DNA from: Candidatus Faecousia faecigallinarum
Lineage (GTDB): Bacteria; Bacillota; Clostridia; Oscillospirales; Oscillospiraceae
Assembly: GCA_018712145.1 (NCBI GenBank)
Contig: DVHJ01000077.1
Coordinates: forward strand, 1 to 41,400
Reading direction: 5' to 3'
Length of the DNA stretch: 41,400 nucleotides
The notes beneath the pieces were generated by a model. That model saw nothing but the letters and a program-made list of their open reading frames with translations. It was not told the origin of the DNA and did not search any database. Positions 8,638-15,318 of the stretch are shown in pieces (positions within the stretch are counted from its first letter, which is position 1; every line of letters begins with the position of its first letter). The translations under genes were made by a program, and so were the position numbers.

Positions 8638-8666
8638 ATGATAACAAATAATTTTTCAGTTGGCAA
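8638..8666 (-). promoter_or_regulatory. Sigma-A promoter of the riboswitch-ATPase transcript
   Basis: On the - strand TTGCCA (8666-8661) and TATCAT (8643-8638) are separated by 17 bases. The predicted start near 8631 lies about 30 nt upstream of the riboswitch P1 stem. Confidence 0.75.
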
Positions 8667-8837
8667 GCCGTTTTTCCAGAATTTGGGACAGTTTGCTGTG
8701 GATGTTACCCTCCCGTGGTGGGCATTGCGGAAACGAGACACAGCAATCCACATCTCCTGCAACAATACAAAACCATAGCCCGAGGCGAAGCCGCGCCGCA
8801 AAAAAGGGCGGTCAAAACCATCTCCAAGAAACACAGC
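8667..8837. other. Intergenic spacer, no feature recognised
   Basis: These 171 bases separate the ATPase promoter from the inverted repeat behind the tRNA gene. Short frames on both strands lack ribosome sites and family motifs, and I see no strong repeat or promoter here. Confidence 0.4.
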
Positions 8838-8875
8838 AGGGCCTGTTGCAAAATCTGCATTTTGCAACAGGCCCT
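8838..8875 (-). terminator. Inverted repeat downstream of tRNA-Leu, probable terminator
   Basis: A perfect 17-bp stem (8838-8854 with 8859-8875) closes a 4-base loop and sits two bases beyond the encoded CCA of the tRNA. The tail on the - strand is only weakly T-rich (GCTGTGTTTCTT). It may be a processing or termination hairpin, or a dispersed repeat. Confidence 0.6.
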
Positions 8876-8876
8876 A

Positions 8877-8961
8877 TGGTGCGGGCAGTGGGAGTTGAAC
8901 CCACACGCCGAATGGCACAGGAACCTAAATCCTGCACGTCTGCCAATTCCGTCATGCCCGC
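8877..8961 (-). tRNA. tRNA-Leu (anticodon UAG)
   Basis: The - strand sequence folds as a class II tRNA. The acceptor stem is GCGGGCA/TGCCCGC with discriminator A and an encoded CCA at 8879-8877. The anticodon stem is CAGGA/TCCTG with loop TTTAGGT, which gives anticodon TAG for CUN leucine codons. A variable arm follows, then a T arm containing GGTTCAACTCC. The 85-nt length fits tRNA-Leu. Confidence 0.97.
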
Positions 8962-9081
8962 AGGTGCCATGCTTCCGGCGGCAGCTTCCGCCCATTTGTG
9001 GCCAAGACCACTACGGCCGGTCAGGGAGCTTTAGCGTTACCGGATGCAAGGAAAGGGATTAGACCACAACCGAACATGCGT

Positions 9082-9111
9082 ATTCTACCACGCTATGTAT
9101 TGCGTTGTCAA
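9082..9111 (-). promoter_or_regulatory. Sigma-A promoter of tRNA-Leu
   Basis: On the - strand a consensus TTGACA (9111-9106) and TAGAAT (9087-9082) are separated by 18 bases. The predicted start near 9075 leaves a 5' precursor of about 114 nt, to be removed by RNase P. Confidence 0.85.
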
Positions 9112-9350
9112 CCACAACAATTTTATTCATGGGGCGGGGCATTGCTGGTGCCGCAAAGGGTTGCTGCATCTGGACAGATACGGTGAAGGGTTGGACAATG
9201 CAGAGCCGAACGGTCTATCGGCTCCATTTTGCCGGTGGGCGGGGATATGGGCGTACGCCGCTGCAGTTTTCCGCTGTTGGTAAAAGTGCATAAAAACAAA
9301 AGGATGGATTTGTAAAAAACATGGAAAAACAAAAACCAGCGAAAAAAGCG
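9112..9350. other. Divergent intergenic region without a recognised gene
   Basis: This region lies between the tRNA promoter and the ABC operon promoter. It contains one 7-bp stem, GAGCCGA (9203-9209) with TCGGCTC (9218-9224), followed by CATTTTG. Short frames crossing it have no ribosome site or recognisable motif. An A-rich tract starts near 9285 and leads into the next promoter. Confidence 0.4.
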
Positions 9351-9379
9351 TTGAAAAAATATAAACGGTGACGTATACT
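9351..9379 (+). promoter_or_regulatory. Sigma-A promoter of the sugar ABC operon
   Basis: TTGAAA (9351-9356) and TATACT (9374-9379) are separated by 17 bases. The predicted start near 9386 abuts the palindromic operator, so repressor binding would block initiation. An A-rich stretch upstream could act as an UP-like element. Confidence 0.8.
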
Positions 9380-9388
9380 ATTGCCAAT

Positions 9389-9410
9389 GAATTGGAAACG
9401 TTTCCAATTC
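9389..9410 (+). promoter_or_regulatory. LacI-family operator, 22-bp perfect palindrome
   Basis: The half-site GAATTGGAAAC (9389-9399) is followed directly by its reverse complement GTTTCCAATTC (9400-9410), with the central CG typical of LacI/GalR operators. It covers the predicted transcription start. The likely binder is the LacI-type protein encoded at 12769. The core TGGAAACGTTTCCA also resembles a CcpA cre site but departs from its consensus at position 3. Confidence 0.82.
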
Positions 9411-9465
9411 CAAAAATCAGGGGCTTGGGCAAAGCCCAAATGATGAATTTAGGAGGAAAGAACCC

Positions 9466-10824
9466 ATGAAAAAACTGATTGCTTTGCTGCTGGCGGCGCT
9501 CATGGTCGTTGGCCTGTTTGCTGCTTGCACCGATACCGGAACGGAAAGCACGGATCCTGCTGAGAACGGCACGCCTACCGGCACCGAGGGCGAAGGCACC
9601 GAAGACGAAGGTACCGAAGCACCTGCTGCCGGCGGCGGTTCGGTGTACTATTTGAACTTCAAGCCTGAGCAGGATGAGGATTGGCAAAACCTGGCAAAGG
9701 TCTACACCGATCTGACTGGTGTGGAGGTGACCGTTCTCACTGCTGCTGCCGGTACCTATGAAGAGACCCTGATGGCGGAAATGGCCAAGAGCGAGGCGCC
9801 TACCCTCTTCCAGGTCAATGGTCCGGTAGGCCTGGCCAACTGGAAGGATTATTGCCTGGATTTGTCCGGCTCTGCGCTGTACGGTGAGCTGACCTCTGAT
9901 GATTTTGCCCTTACCGAGGATGGCGCTGTGTACGGCATTGCCTACGTCATTGAGACCTATGGCATCATCTACAACAAGGCCCTGCTGGAGCAGGCGGGCT
10001 ACACCGAAGCGGATATTACGGATTTTGACAGCTTGAAAGCTGTGGTAGAGGATATCACGGCCCGGAGCGAAGAATTGGGCTTTGCCGCGTTCACCTCCGC
10101 CGGGATGGACGGCTCTTCCGACTGGCGGTTTAAGACCCACCTGGCCAACCTGCCCATCTACTATGAGTATGAGGCTGAGGGGGTCCATGCGGAAGCAATT
10201 CATGGCACTTACCTGGACAACTACCGGGCGATCTGGGATCTGTACATCAACAATGCGACCTGCTCCCCTGCTGAGCTGTCTGCGAAGACTGGCGATGACG
10301 CGGTGTCCGAGTTTGTCAACGGGCAGGCAGTATTCTATCAAAATGGTACTTGGGCCTATAACGATGTGTCCAGCTTGGGAGATGAGAACCTGGGTATGCT
10401 GCCCATCTACATCGGCGTGGATGGCGAGGAAAACCAGGGCCTGTGCACCGGTTCGGAGAACTACTGGTGCGTGAACAAAGACGCCTCCGAGGAAGATATC
10501 CAGGCTACTCTGGACTTCCTGTATTGGGTAGTGACCTCCAAAGAGGGAACCGCAGCTCTGGCCGACGAGATGGGCTTTGTCATCCCCTTTAAGGCAGCCA
10601 AAGAAACCAGTAATCCTCTGGTGGCCATTTCCGAGCAATACATCGCCGACGGCAAGAAGTCTGTGGATTGGTGCTTCCCCACCATGCCCTCAGAAGAATG
10701 GAAAAACGGCGTAGGCTCTGCCCTTACCGCCTATGCTGCCAATCAGAATGACGATACTTGGGCAGCAGTAGTTACCGCTTTCGTGGATGGCTGGGCCACA
10801 GAATACCAGTTGGCCAACGGCTAA
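9466..10824 (+). CDS. ABC transporter sugar-binding lipoprotein
   Basis: This extracellular solute-binding protein captures a sugar and delivers it to the two permeases downstream. The 452-residue precursor has a lipoprotein signal peptide (1-20) ending in LFAAC, with Cys21 as the lipidation site. An acidic Thr/Glu/Gly-rich tether follows (about 22-55), then a type-1 (MalE/MsmE-like) binding fold. The segment ETYGIIYNKALLEQAGY near 165-180 is characteristic of the family. The ATG at 9466 follows AGGAGG by about ten bases. The substrate is not readable from the sequence, but the linked repressor, malQ and glgP genes point to maltose or maltodextrin. Control by the palindromic operator upstream is expected. 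Confidence 0.88.
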   Translation: MKKLIALLLAALMVVGLFAACTDTGTESTDPAENGTPTGTEGEGTEDEGTEAPAAGGGSVYYLNFKPEQDEDWQNLAKVYTDLTGVEVTVLTAAAGTYEETLMAEMAKSEAPTLFQVNGPVGLANWKDYCLDLSGSALYGELTSDDFALTEDGAVYGIAYVIETYGIIYNKALLEQAGYTEADITDFDSLKAVVEDITARSEELGFAAFTSAGMDGSSDWRFKTHLANLPIYYEYEAEGVHAEAIHGTYLDNYRAIWDLYINNATCSPAELSAKTGDDAVSEFVNGQAVFYQNGTWAYNDVSSLGDENLGMLPIYIGVDGEENQGLCTGSENYWCVNKDASEEDIQATLDFLYWVVTSKEGTAALADEMGFVIPFKAAKETSNPLVAISEQYIADGKKSVDWCFPTMPSEEWKNGVGSALTAYAANQNDDTWAAVVTAFVDGWATEYQLANG

Positions 10825-10836
10825 CATTATTTTCCG

Positions 10837-10860
10837 GGGGGGTGGGCAAACCCACCCCCC
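10837..10860 (+). other. GC-rich intercistronic stem-loop
   Basis: GGGGGGTGGG (10837-10846) pairs perfectly with CCCACCCCCC (10851-10860) around a CAAA loop, 12 bases after the binding-protein stop. No T-tract follows. Its position suggests a 3' stabiliser or partial attenuator giving more binding protein than permease, as in other sugar ABC operons. Confidence 0.6.
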
Positions 10861-10955
10861 TATATCCACTCCTGGGTAGGGGCCAGTCCCCGGCAGCTGG
10901 CGGAGGCATGCCCCTATCCTGGAGGGATGGCATCAAACAATGGGAGGGACTAACC

Positions 10956-11807
10956 GTGGCAAAAATAATTCGAAAATGGTGGCCGGTTTTTCTGCTGCCG
11001 ACTTTGGTGGCGTTTATTATCGGCTTTGTGATCCCCTTCTGCCAAGGCTTGTATCTGTCGTTTTGCAAATTTACCACCATCAATAAGGCAGAATGGGTGG
11101 GAATTTCCAACTATCTGAAAGCATTTCAGGATACGCAGTTCCGCAGCGCATTTGTTTTTACCGCTGCCTTTACCGTGGTGTCTACTGTGCTCATTAACGT
11201 ATGCGCATTTGTCGTGGCATTAACGCTGACCCGGCGGATTCGGGGCACCAATTTATTCCGCACCGTGTTTTTTATGCCAAATCTCATTGGCGGTATTGTG
11301 TTGGGCTTTATCTGGAACATTCTGATCAACTGTGTCTTGAGTTTGCTGGGCAAGCCGTTGCTGGCCCTCAACACAACGGCTGGCTTCTGGGGTTTGATCA
11401 TTCTCATGTGCTGGCAGCAGATTGGTTACATGATGATCATCTACATTGCCGGGCTGCAATCCATCCCTGGGGAACTGATTGAAGCAGCCCGCATTGACGG
11501 CGCAAGCGCCCGGCAGATTTTGTTCCGGGTAAAAATTCCAAATGTGATGCCGTCGATTACCATTTGCCTCTTCCTGACCCTGACCAATTCCTTTAAACTC
11601 TTTGACCAAAACCTGGCCTTGACCGGCGGTGATCCCAATCACGCAACGGAAATGCTGGCCATGAACATCTACCAGACCTTTTATGCCCGCTCCGGACCCA
11701 ACTGGAAAGGCATTGGCCAGGCCAAAGCGGTACTATTCTGTATTATGGTGATTGCCATTTCCCTGATTCAACTCCGGGCGACTCGCTCCAAGGAGGTGCA
11801 GCAGTAA
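10956..11807 (+). CDS. Sugar ABC transporter permease, MalF/UgpA type
   Basis: This is the first of two membrane subunits forming the sugar channel. The 283-residue protein has about six transmembrane helices. Its coupling-helix (EAA) motif reads IPGELIEAARIDGA, in the second half of the protein. The GTG at 10956 is chosen because GGGAGGG lies about seven bases upstream and the protein then begins with a short basic segment (AKIIRKWW) before the first helix. The open frame extends back to 10758, but that part overlaps the binding-protein gene and looks non-coding. The stop overlaps the next start by one base (TAATG), so the two permeases are translationally coupled. No ATP-binding subunit lies nearby; a shared MsmK/MalK-type ATPase is expected elsewhere. 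Confidence 0.92.
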   Translation: MAKIIRKWWPVFLLPTLVAFIIGFVIPFCQGLYLSFCKFTTINKAEWVGISNYLKAFQDTQFRSAFVFTAAFTVVSTVLINVCAFVVALTLTRRIRGTNLFRTVFFMPNLIGGIVLGFIWNILINCVLSLLGKPLLALNTTAGFWGLIILMCWQQIGYMMIIYIAGLQSIPGELIEAARIDGASARQILFRVKIPNVMPSITICLFLTLTNSFKLFDQNLALTGGDPNHATEMLAMNIYQTFYARSGPNWKGIGQAKAVLFCIMVIAISLIQLRATRSKEVQQ

Positions 11808-12649
11808 TGGTCAAGAGAAGAACAGTTGCGGATTGGATCTGGACCGTTATGCTTAGCCTGCTGTGCTTGGTCTGGGTCTATCCTGTGGTGATGATCCTGC
11901 TCAACGCGCTGAAGGTGGAGACAGCCATTACCACCGGCGGCGCCTTCCAGCTGCCCACGTTGGAGACATTCGCCGGTCTGGACAATTTTGTCAATGCCAT
12001 TCAGGCCAAGGGCTTTTTGGACGCCTTTGCTACCAGTTTGGTGATTACCATTACCTCGGTGGCGCTGATTCTTGTGTGCTGCTCCATGTGTGCCTGGTTT
12101 ATCACCCGGGTGAACAACCGGTTGAGCAAGCTGTGCTACTTTCTATTTGTGTTTTCCATGGTGGTGCCGTTCCAGATGCTGATGTTTACCCTGGCGGCGA
12201 CGGCAGACCGGCTGAAATTGAATACACCCTGGAACATTTGCATCATTTACCTGGGCTTTGGCGCCGGGTTGGCGGTGTTCATGTTTGCCGGGTTTATGAA
12301 GTCCATCCCCATTGAGGTGGAGGAGGCGGCCATGATCGATGGCTGTAACCCATTGCAGACCTTCTTCCGCATTGACCTGCCGGTACTAAAGCCTACGCTG
12401 ATTTCCGTGGGCATTCTGGAAACCATGTGGGTGTGGAATGATTACCTGCTGCCCTACCTGGTGCTGGACCGGAAGAAATATACCACTGTGCCGATTCTGA
12501 TCCAGTATTTTAAAGGTAGTTTTGGCAAAGTGGAGATGGGACCTACCATGGCATGTATTATTCTCACCGTCTTGCCCATTATCGTGTTGTACCTGTTCTG
12601 CCAGAAGCACATTATTAAAGGAGTTGTAGCCGGTGCGGTGAAAGGCTGA
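11807..12649 (+). CDS. Sugar ABC transporter permease, MalG/UgpE type
   Basis: This is the second channel subunit, pairing with the MalF-type permease just upstream. The 280-residue protein has an N-terminal helix at about 12-32, a periplasm-equivalent loop, then five further helices. The coupling motif IPIEVEEAAMIDGC sits at about 166-179, the usual place for the MalG family. The start overlaps the upstream stop by one base. The protein ends seven bases before an intrinsic terminator, so the transport operon has three genes and stops before the repressor gene. Confidence 0.93.
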   Translation: MVKRRTVADWIWTVMLSLLCLVWVYPVVMILLNALKVETAITTGGAFQLPTLETFAGLDNFVNAIQAKGFLDAFATSLVITITSVALILVCCSMCAWFITRVNNRLSKLCYFLFVFSMVVPFQMLMFTLAATADRLKLNTPWNICIIYLGFGAGLAVFMFAGFMKSIPIEVEEAAMIDGCNPLQTFFRIDLPVLKPTLISVGILETMWVWNDYLLPYLVLDRKKYTTVPILIQYFKGSFGKVEMGPTMACIILTVLPIIVLYLFCQKHIIKGVVAGAVKG

Positions 12650-12655
12650 CCGGCA

Positions 12656-12687
12656 ACGGCGCAGCAGGTAATGCTGCGCCGTTTTTT
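12656..12687 (+). terminator. Intrinsic terminator of the ABC operon
   Basis: An 11-bp stem (12656-12666 with 12672-12682) around GGTAA is followed by T at 12682-12687. It separates the transporter from the repressor gene. Confidence 0.93.
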
Positions 12688-12716
12688 GAAAAGTACCGGG
12701 GGTTCTTGCCGAAAAC

Positions 12717-12745
12717 TTGACAAAAACCGGAAAAATGATTATTGT
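12717..12745 (+). promoter_or_regulatory. Sigma-A promoter of the lacI-malQ-glgP operon
   Basis: Consensus TTGACA (12717-12722) and TATTGT (12740-12745) are 17 bases apart, upstream of an AGGAGG ribosome site. No copy of the 9389 palindrome is present here, so the repressor does not obviously control its own gene. Confidence 0.78.
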
Positions 12746-12768
12746 GATAGTGGACAGGAGGCGAACCC

Positions 12769-13779
12769 ATGACCATAAAGGACTTGTCTGCCCAGACTGG
12801 CTATTCCGTGGGAACAGTATCCCGGGTGCTGAATAATCAACCCAACGTAAGCCAAAAAGCCCGGCAGGCGGTGCTGGCAGCGGCAGAAGCCAGCGGATTT
12901 CAACTCAATACCATGGCCAAACAGCTGCGGCAGCAACGGCCGACCTCCATTTTGGTGGTGGTAAAAGGCACCTCTAACGAGCTGTTTGGCAGCCTGGTGG
13001 AGTCCATTGGCAGCCTGGTGACCCGGTCCCCTTATCCATTAATTGTAGACTATATTGACGAAGATGACAATGAGGTTCGCCAGGCGGTGCAGCTGTGCCG
13101 GGAAAAAAAGCCCCTGGGCATTCTGATCCTGGGGGGAAACAAGAGAAATTTTGCGGCGGATTTTCACAACATCCACCAACCATGTGTGCTGGTGACCAAT
13201 GATGCTTCCGGCTTGCCCTTTGCCAATCTGTCCAGCGTCACCACAGATGACCGGCTGGCTGCTGCCCAGGCCATAGAGCATTTGGTAAGCCTGGGCCACC
13301 GGCGCATTGCGGTGGTTGGCGGCGACCAAAGCGTTTCGGATACCAGCCGCCTGCGGTATGAGGGCTGCTTGGATGCGTTTGCCCGCTATGGCATTGCTTT
13401 TGACGAGGCGCGGGATTATCGGGCTGGCCGGTATTCCTATGCCCATGGCTACCGTGCCACACAGGCTCTGTTAGCGCAGGGGCAGGCATTTACCGCTATC
13501 TTTGCCATGGCCGACGTAATGGCCATAGGCGCCATCCGTGCACTGAAGGATCATGGCCTGCGCGTGCCGGAGGACGTGTCTGTCATGGGCTTTGACGGTC
13601 TTAATATTGGGGAATATTTTGTGCCAAAATTGGCTACGATCTCCCAGTCTGTAGAAGATTTGGCTGCGCGGAGTGTAGAAATACTCCGGGACTGTATTGA
13701 ATCAGGCGGCAAAGCCCGGCACGAGACGGTGCCCTTTGCCGTAGAATGGAAAGAAAGCGCCCGGTGCTTGGGCAGTTAG
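12769..13779 (+). CDS. LacI-family transcriptional repressor
   Basis: This sugar-responsive DNA-binding regulator has 336 residues. An N-terminal helix-turn-helix (1-22) carries the recognition segment SVGTVSRVLNNQPNVS, and the hinge helix region follows near 46-56. The C-terminal half is a periplasmic-binding-protein-like effector domain, with family landmarks such as HRRIAVVGG, a MADVMAIGAIRAL segment and VSVMGFDG. The ATG at 12769 follows AGGAGG. Its probable target is the 22-bp palindrome at 9389 in front of the transporter genes. malQ starts ten bases after its stop, so regulator and cytosolic glucan enzymes share a transcript. The effector is probably a malto-oligosaccharide, inferred from context. 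Confidence 0.93.
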   Translation: MTIKDLSAQTGYSVGTVSRVLNNQPNVSQKARQAVLAAAEASGFQLNTMAKQLRQQRPTSILVVVKGTSNELFGSLVESIGSLVTRSPYPLIVDYIDEDDNEVRQAVQLCREKKPLGILILGGNKRNFAADFHNIHQPCVLVTNDASGLPFANLSSVTTDDRLAAAQAIEHLVSLGHRRIAVVGGDQSVSDTSRLRYEGCLDAFARYGIAFDEARDYRAGRYSYAHGYRATQALLAQGQAFTAIFAMADVMAIGAIRALKDHGLRVPEDVSVMGFDGLNIGEYFVPKLATISQSVEDLAARSVEILRDCIESGGKARHETVPFAVEWKESARCLGS

Positions 13780-13789
13780 GAGTGAGGAT

Positions 13790-15268
13790 ATGCGAGCAAG
13801 CGGAATATTGATGCATGTGACATCCCTGCCCGGCGCAGGGGGCGTGGGCACCATGGGTAAAGCAGCTTATCGGTTTGTGGATTTCCTGGAGCGGGCAGGC
13901 CAACGGTACTGGCAGATTTTGCCGTTGTCTCCCACGGGCTATGGGGATTCCCCTTATCAGTCCTTTTCAGCTTTTGCTGGGAACCATTATCTCATTGATT
14001 TGGAAACCCTGGTGGAGGAGGGGCTGCTGCGCCAAGAGGAGGTGGATGAGGTTGTTTGGAGCCAGCGCCCGGACCGGGTGGATTTTGGCACGCTGTACCG
14101 GCACCGCTGTCCGGTGCTGTACAAGGCATATGAACGGTTTATTGGTATGCCCAACCGGGCATTTCACCAATTTGTCCAGCAGGAAAAGGAGTGGCTGCCG
14201 GACTATGGGCTGTTCATGGCCCTGAAGGAAGCTTTTTCTGGGGCAGATTGGAGTACCTGGCCGGATGGGCTGCGTCTCCGGGATCCGGAGACGCTGCGGA
14301 CTTATCAGGAAAAGTTAAAATATTCCATTGCCTTCCAATATTTCCTGCAATTCCAGTTTTTCCGGCAGTGGAAACGGCTGCGGGAGTATGCCAAAAGTAA
14401 ACATGTTCGGATCATTGGCGACGTGCCCATTTACGTTCCCTTAGATTCGGCGGATGTATGGGCAAGCCCGGAGCTGTTCCAGTTGGACGAGGACCGCAAA
14501 CCCAAGTTGGTGGCAGGGGTTCCCCCGGATGCCTTTACTGCAGACGGCCAGCTGTGGGGTAACCCTTTGTATCATTGGGAGAAGATGAAAGCCACAGGGT
14601 ATGCCTGGTGGCTGCGCCGGCTGAAGGCAGCTGCCGGCATGTACGATATGGTGCGCCTGGATCATTTCCGCGGATTTGAAAGCTATTGGGCCGTACCCGC
14701 CCAGGACAAGACGGCCCGGAATGGCCATTGGGTGAAAGGCCCCGGCATGGATTTTGTAGCGGCCATCCGGCGAAGCCTGCCGGATTTAGAATTTATTGCC
14801 GAGGATCTGGGCTACCTCACCCCGGAGGTGCGGCAGCTCCGCCGGGACTCCGGCTATCCCGGTATGAAGGTATTGGAATTCGCCTTTGATTCCCGGGAAC
14901 CCAGCGATTATTTGCCCCACTGCTATACCCGGGAGTCAGTTTGCTATACCGGCACCCACGACAACCTCACTTTGCAGCAGTGGTTTGACGAGGCGGGGCC
15001 GGAGGATGTGGCTTATGCCAAGCAGTACATGGGCCTGAATGCGGAGGAAGGCATGGTCTGGGGGATGATCCGGGGCGGCATGAGCTCTGTGTCAGACCTT
15101 TTTGTGGCCCAGATGCAGGACTATCTGGGTTTGGGCGGAGAGGCCAGAATGAATTTCCCCGGAACTTTGTCCAATAAAAACTGGACATGGCGGGCAGAAG
15201 ATGGTATGATAACAGATAAGTTGGCCGACAAAATTCGGGAGATGACTGCATTATACGGCCGCGTTTGA
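13790..15268 (+). CDS. malQ: 4-alpha-glucanotransferase (amylomaltase, GH77)
   Basis: This cytosolic enzyme transfers alpha-1,4-glucan chains between malto-oligosaccharides, releasing glucose and longer chains for phosphorolysis. The 492-residue length is usual for GH77. It opens with the family start RASGILMHVTSLP and the substrate segment SPTGYGDSPYQSFSAFAGN (47-65). Catalytic residues can be placed: nucleophile Asp291 in RLDHFRGFE, acid/base Glu338 in AEDLG and transition-state Asp391 in YTGTHDN. GGAG lies a few bases before the ATG, ten bases after the repressor stop. glgP follows after 50 bases, so the two enzymes form the standard maltodextrin breakdown pair. Confidence 0.97.
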   Translation: MRASGILMHVTSLPGAGGVGTMGKAAYRFVDFLERAGQRYWQILPLSPTGYGDSPYQSFSAFAGNHYLIDLETLVEEGLLRQEEVDEVVWSQRPDRVDFGTLYRHRCPVLYKAYERFIGMPNRAFHQFVQQEKEWLPDYGLFMALKEAFSGADWSTWPDGLRLRDPETLRTYQEKLKYSIAFQYFLQFQFFRQWKRLREYAKSKHVRIIGDVPIYVPLDSADVWASPELFQLDEDRKPKLVAGVPPDAFTADGQLWGNPLYHWEKMKATGYAWWLRRLKAAAGMYDMVRLDHFRGFESYWAVPAQDKTARNGHWVKGPGMDFVAAIRRSLPDLEFIAEDLGYLTPEVRQLRRDSGYPGMKVLEFAFDSREPSDYLPHCYTRESVCYTGTHDNLTLQQWFDEAGPEDVAYAKQYMGLNAEEGMVWGMIRGGMSSVSDLFVAQMQDYLGLGGEARMNFPGTLSNKNWTWRAEDGMITDKLADKIREMTALYGRV

Positions 15269-15318
15269 GAATTTTTTGCTGCCTGCCGGCAGCCAACGCT
15301 AATCGAGGAGAGGAATCT

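Noticed and set aside
8660..9062. Short reading frames around the tRNA gene
   Set aside because: They run through the tRNA and its inverted repeat, have no ribosome site and no recognisable protein sequence.
9389..9410. CcpA cre site as the main reading of the palindrome
   Set aside because: The core differs from the cre consensus at the third base, the palindrome extends well beyond cre length, and a LacI-family regulator is encoded next to the operon. CcpA binding remains possible.
10837..10860. Full intrinsic terminator after the binding-protein gene
   Set aside because: The stem is strong, but no T-tract follows and no promoter was seen for the permease genes, so complete termination is unlikely.
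10758..10955. N-terminal extension of the first permease
   Set aside because: The extension overlaps the binding-protein gene, crosses the GC stem-loop and lacks a ribosome site, whereas GTG at 10956 has a good one.
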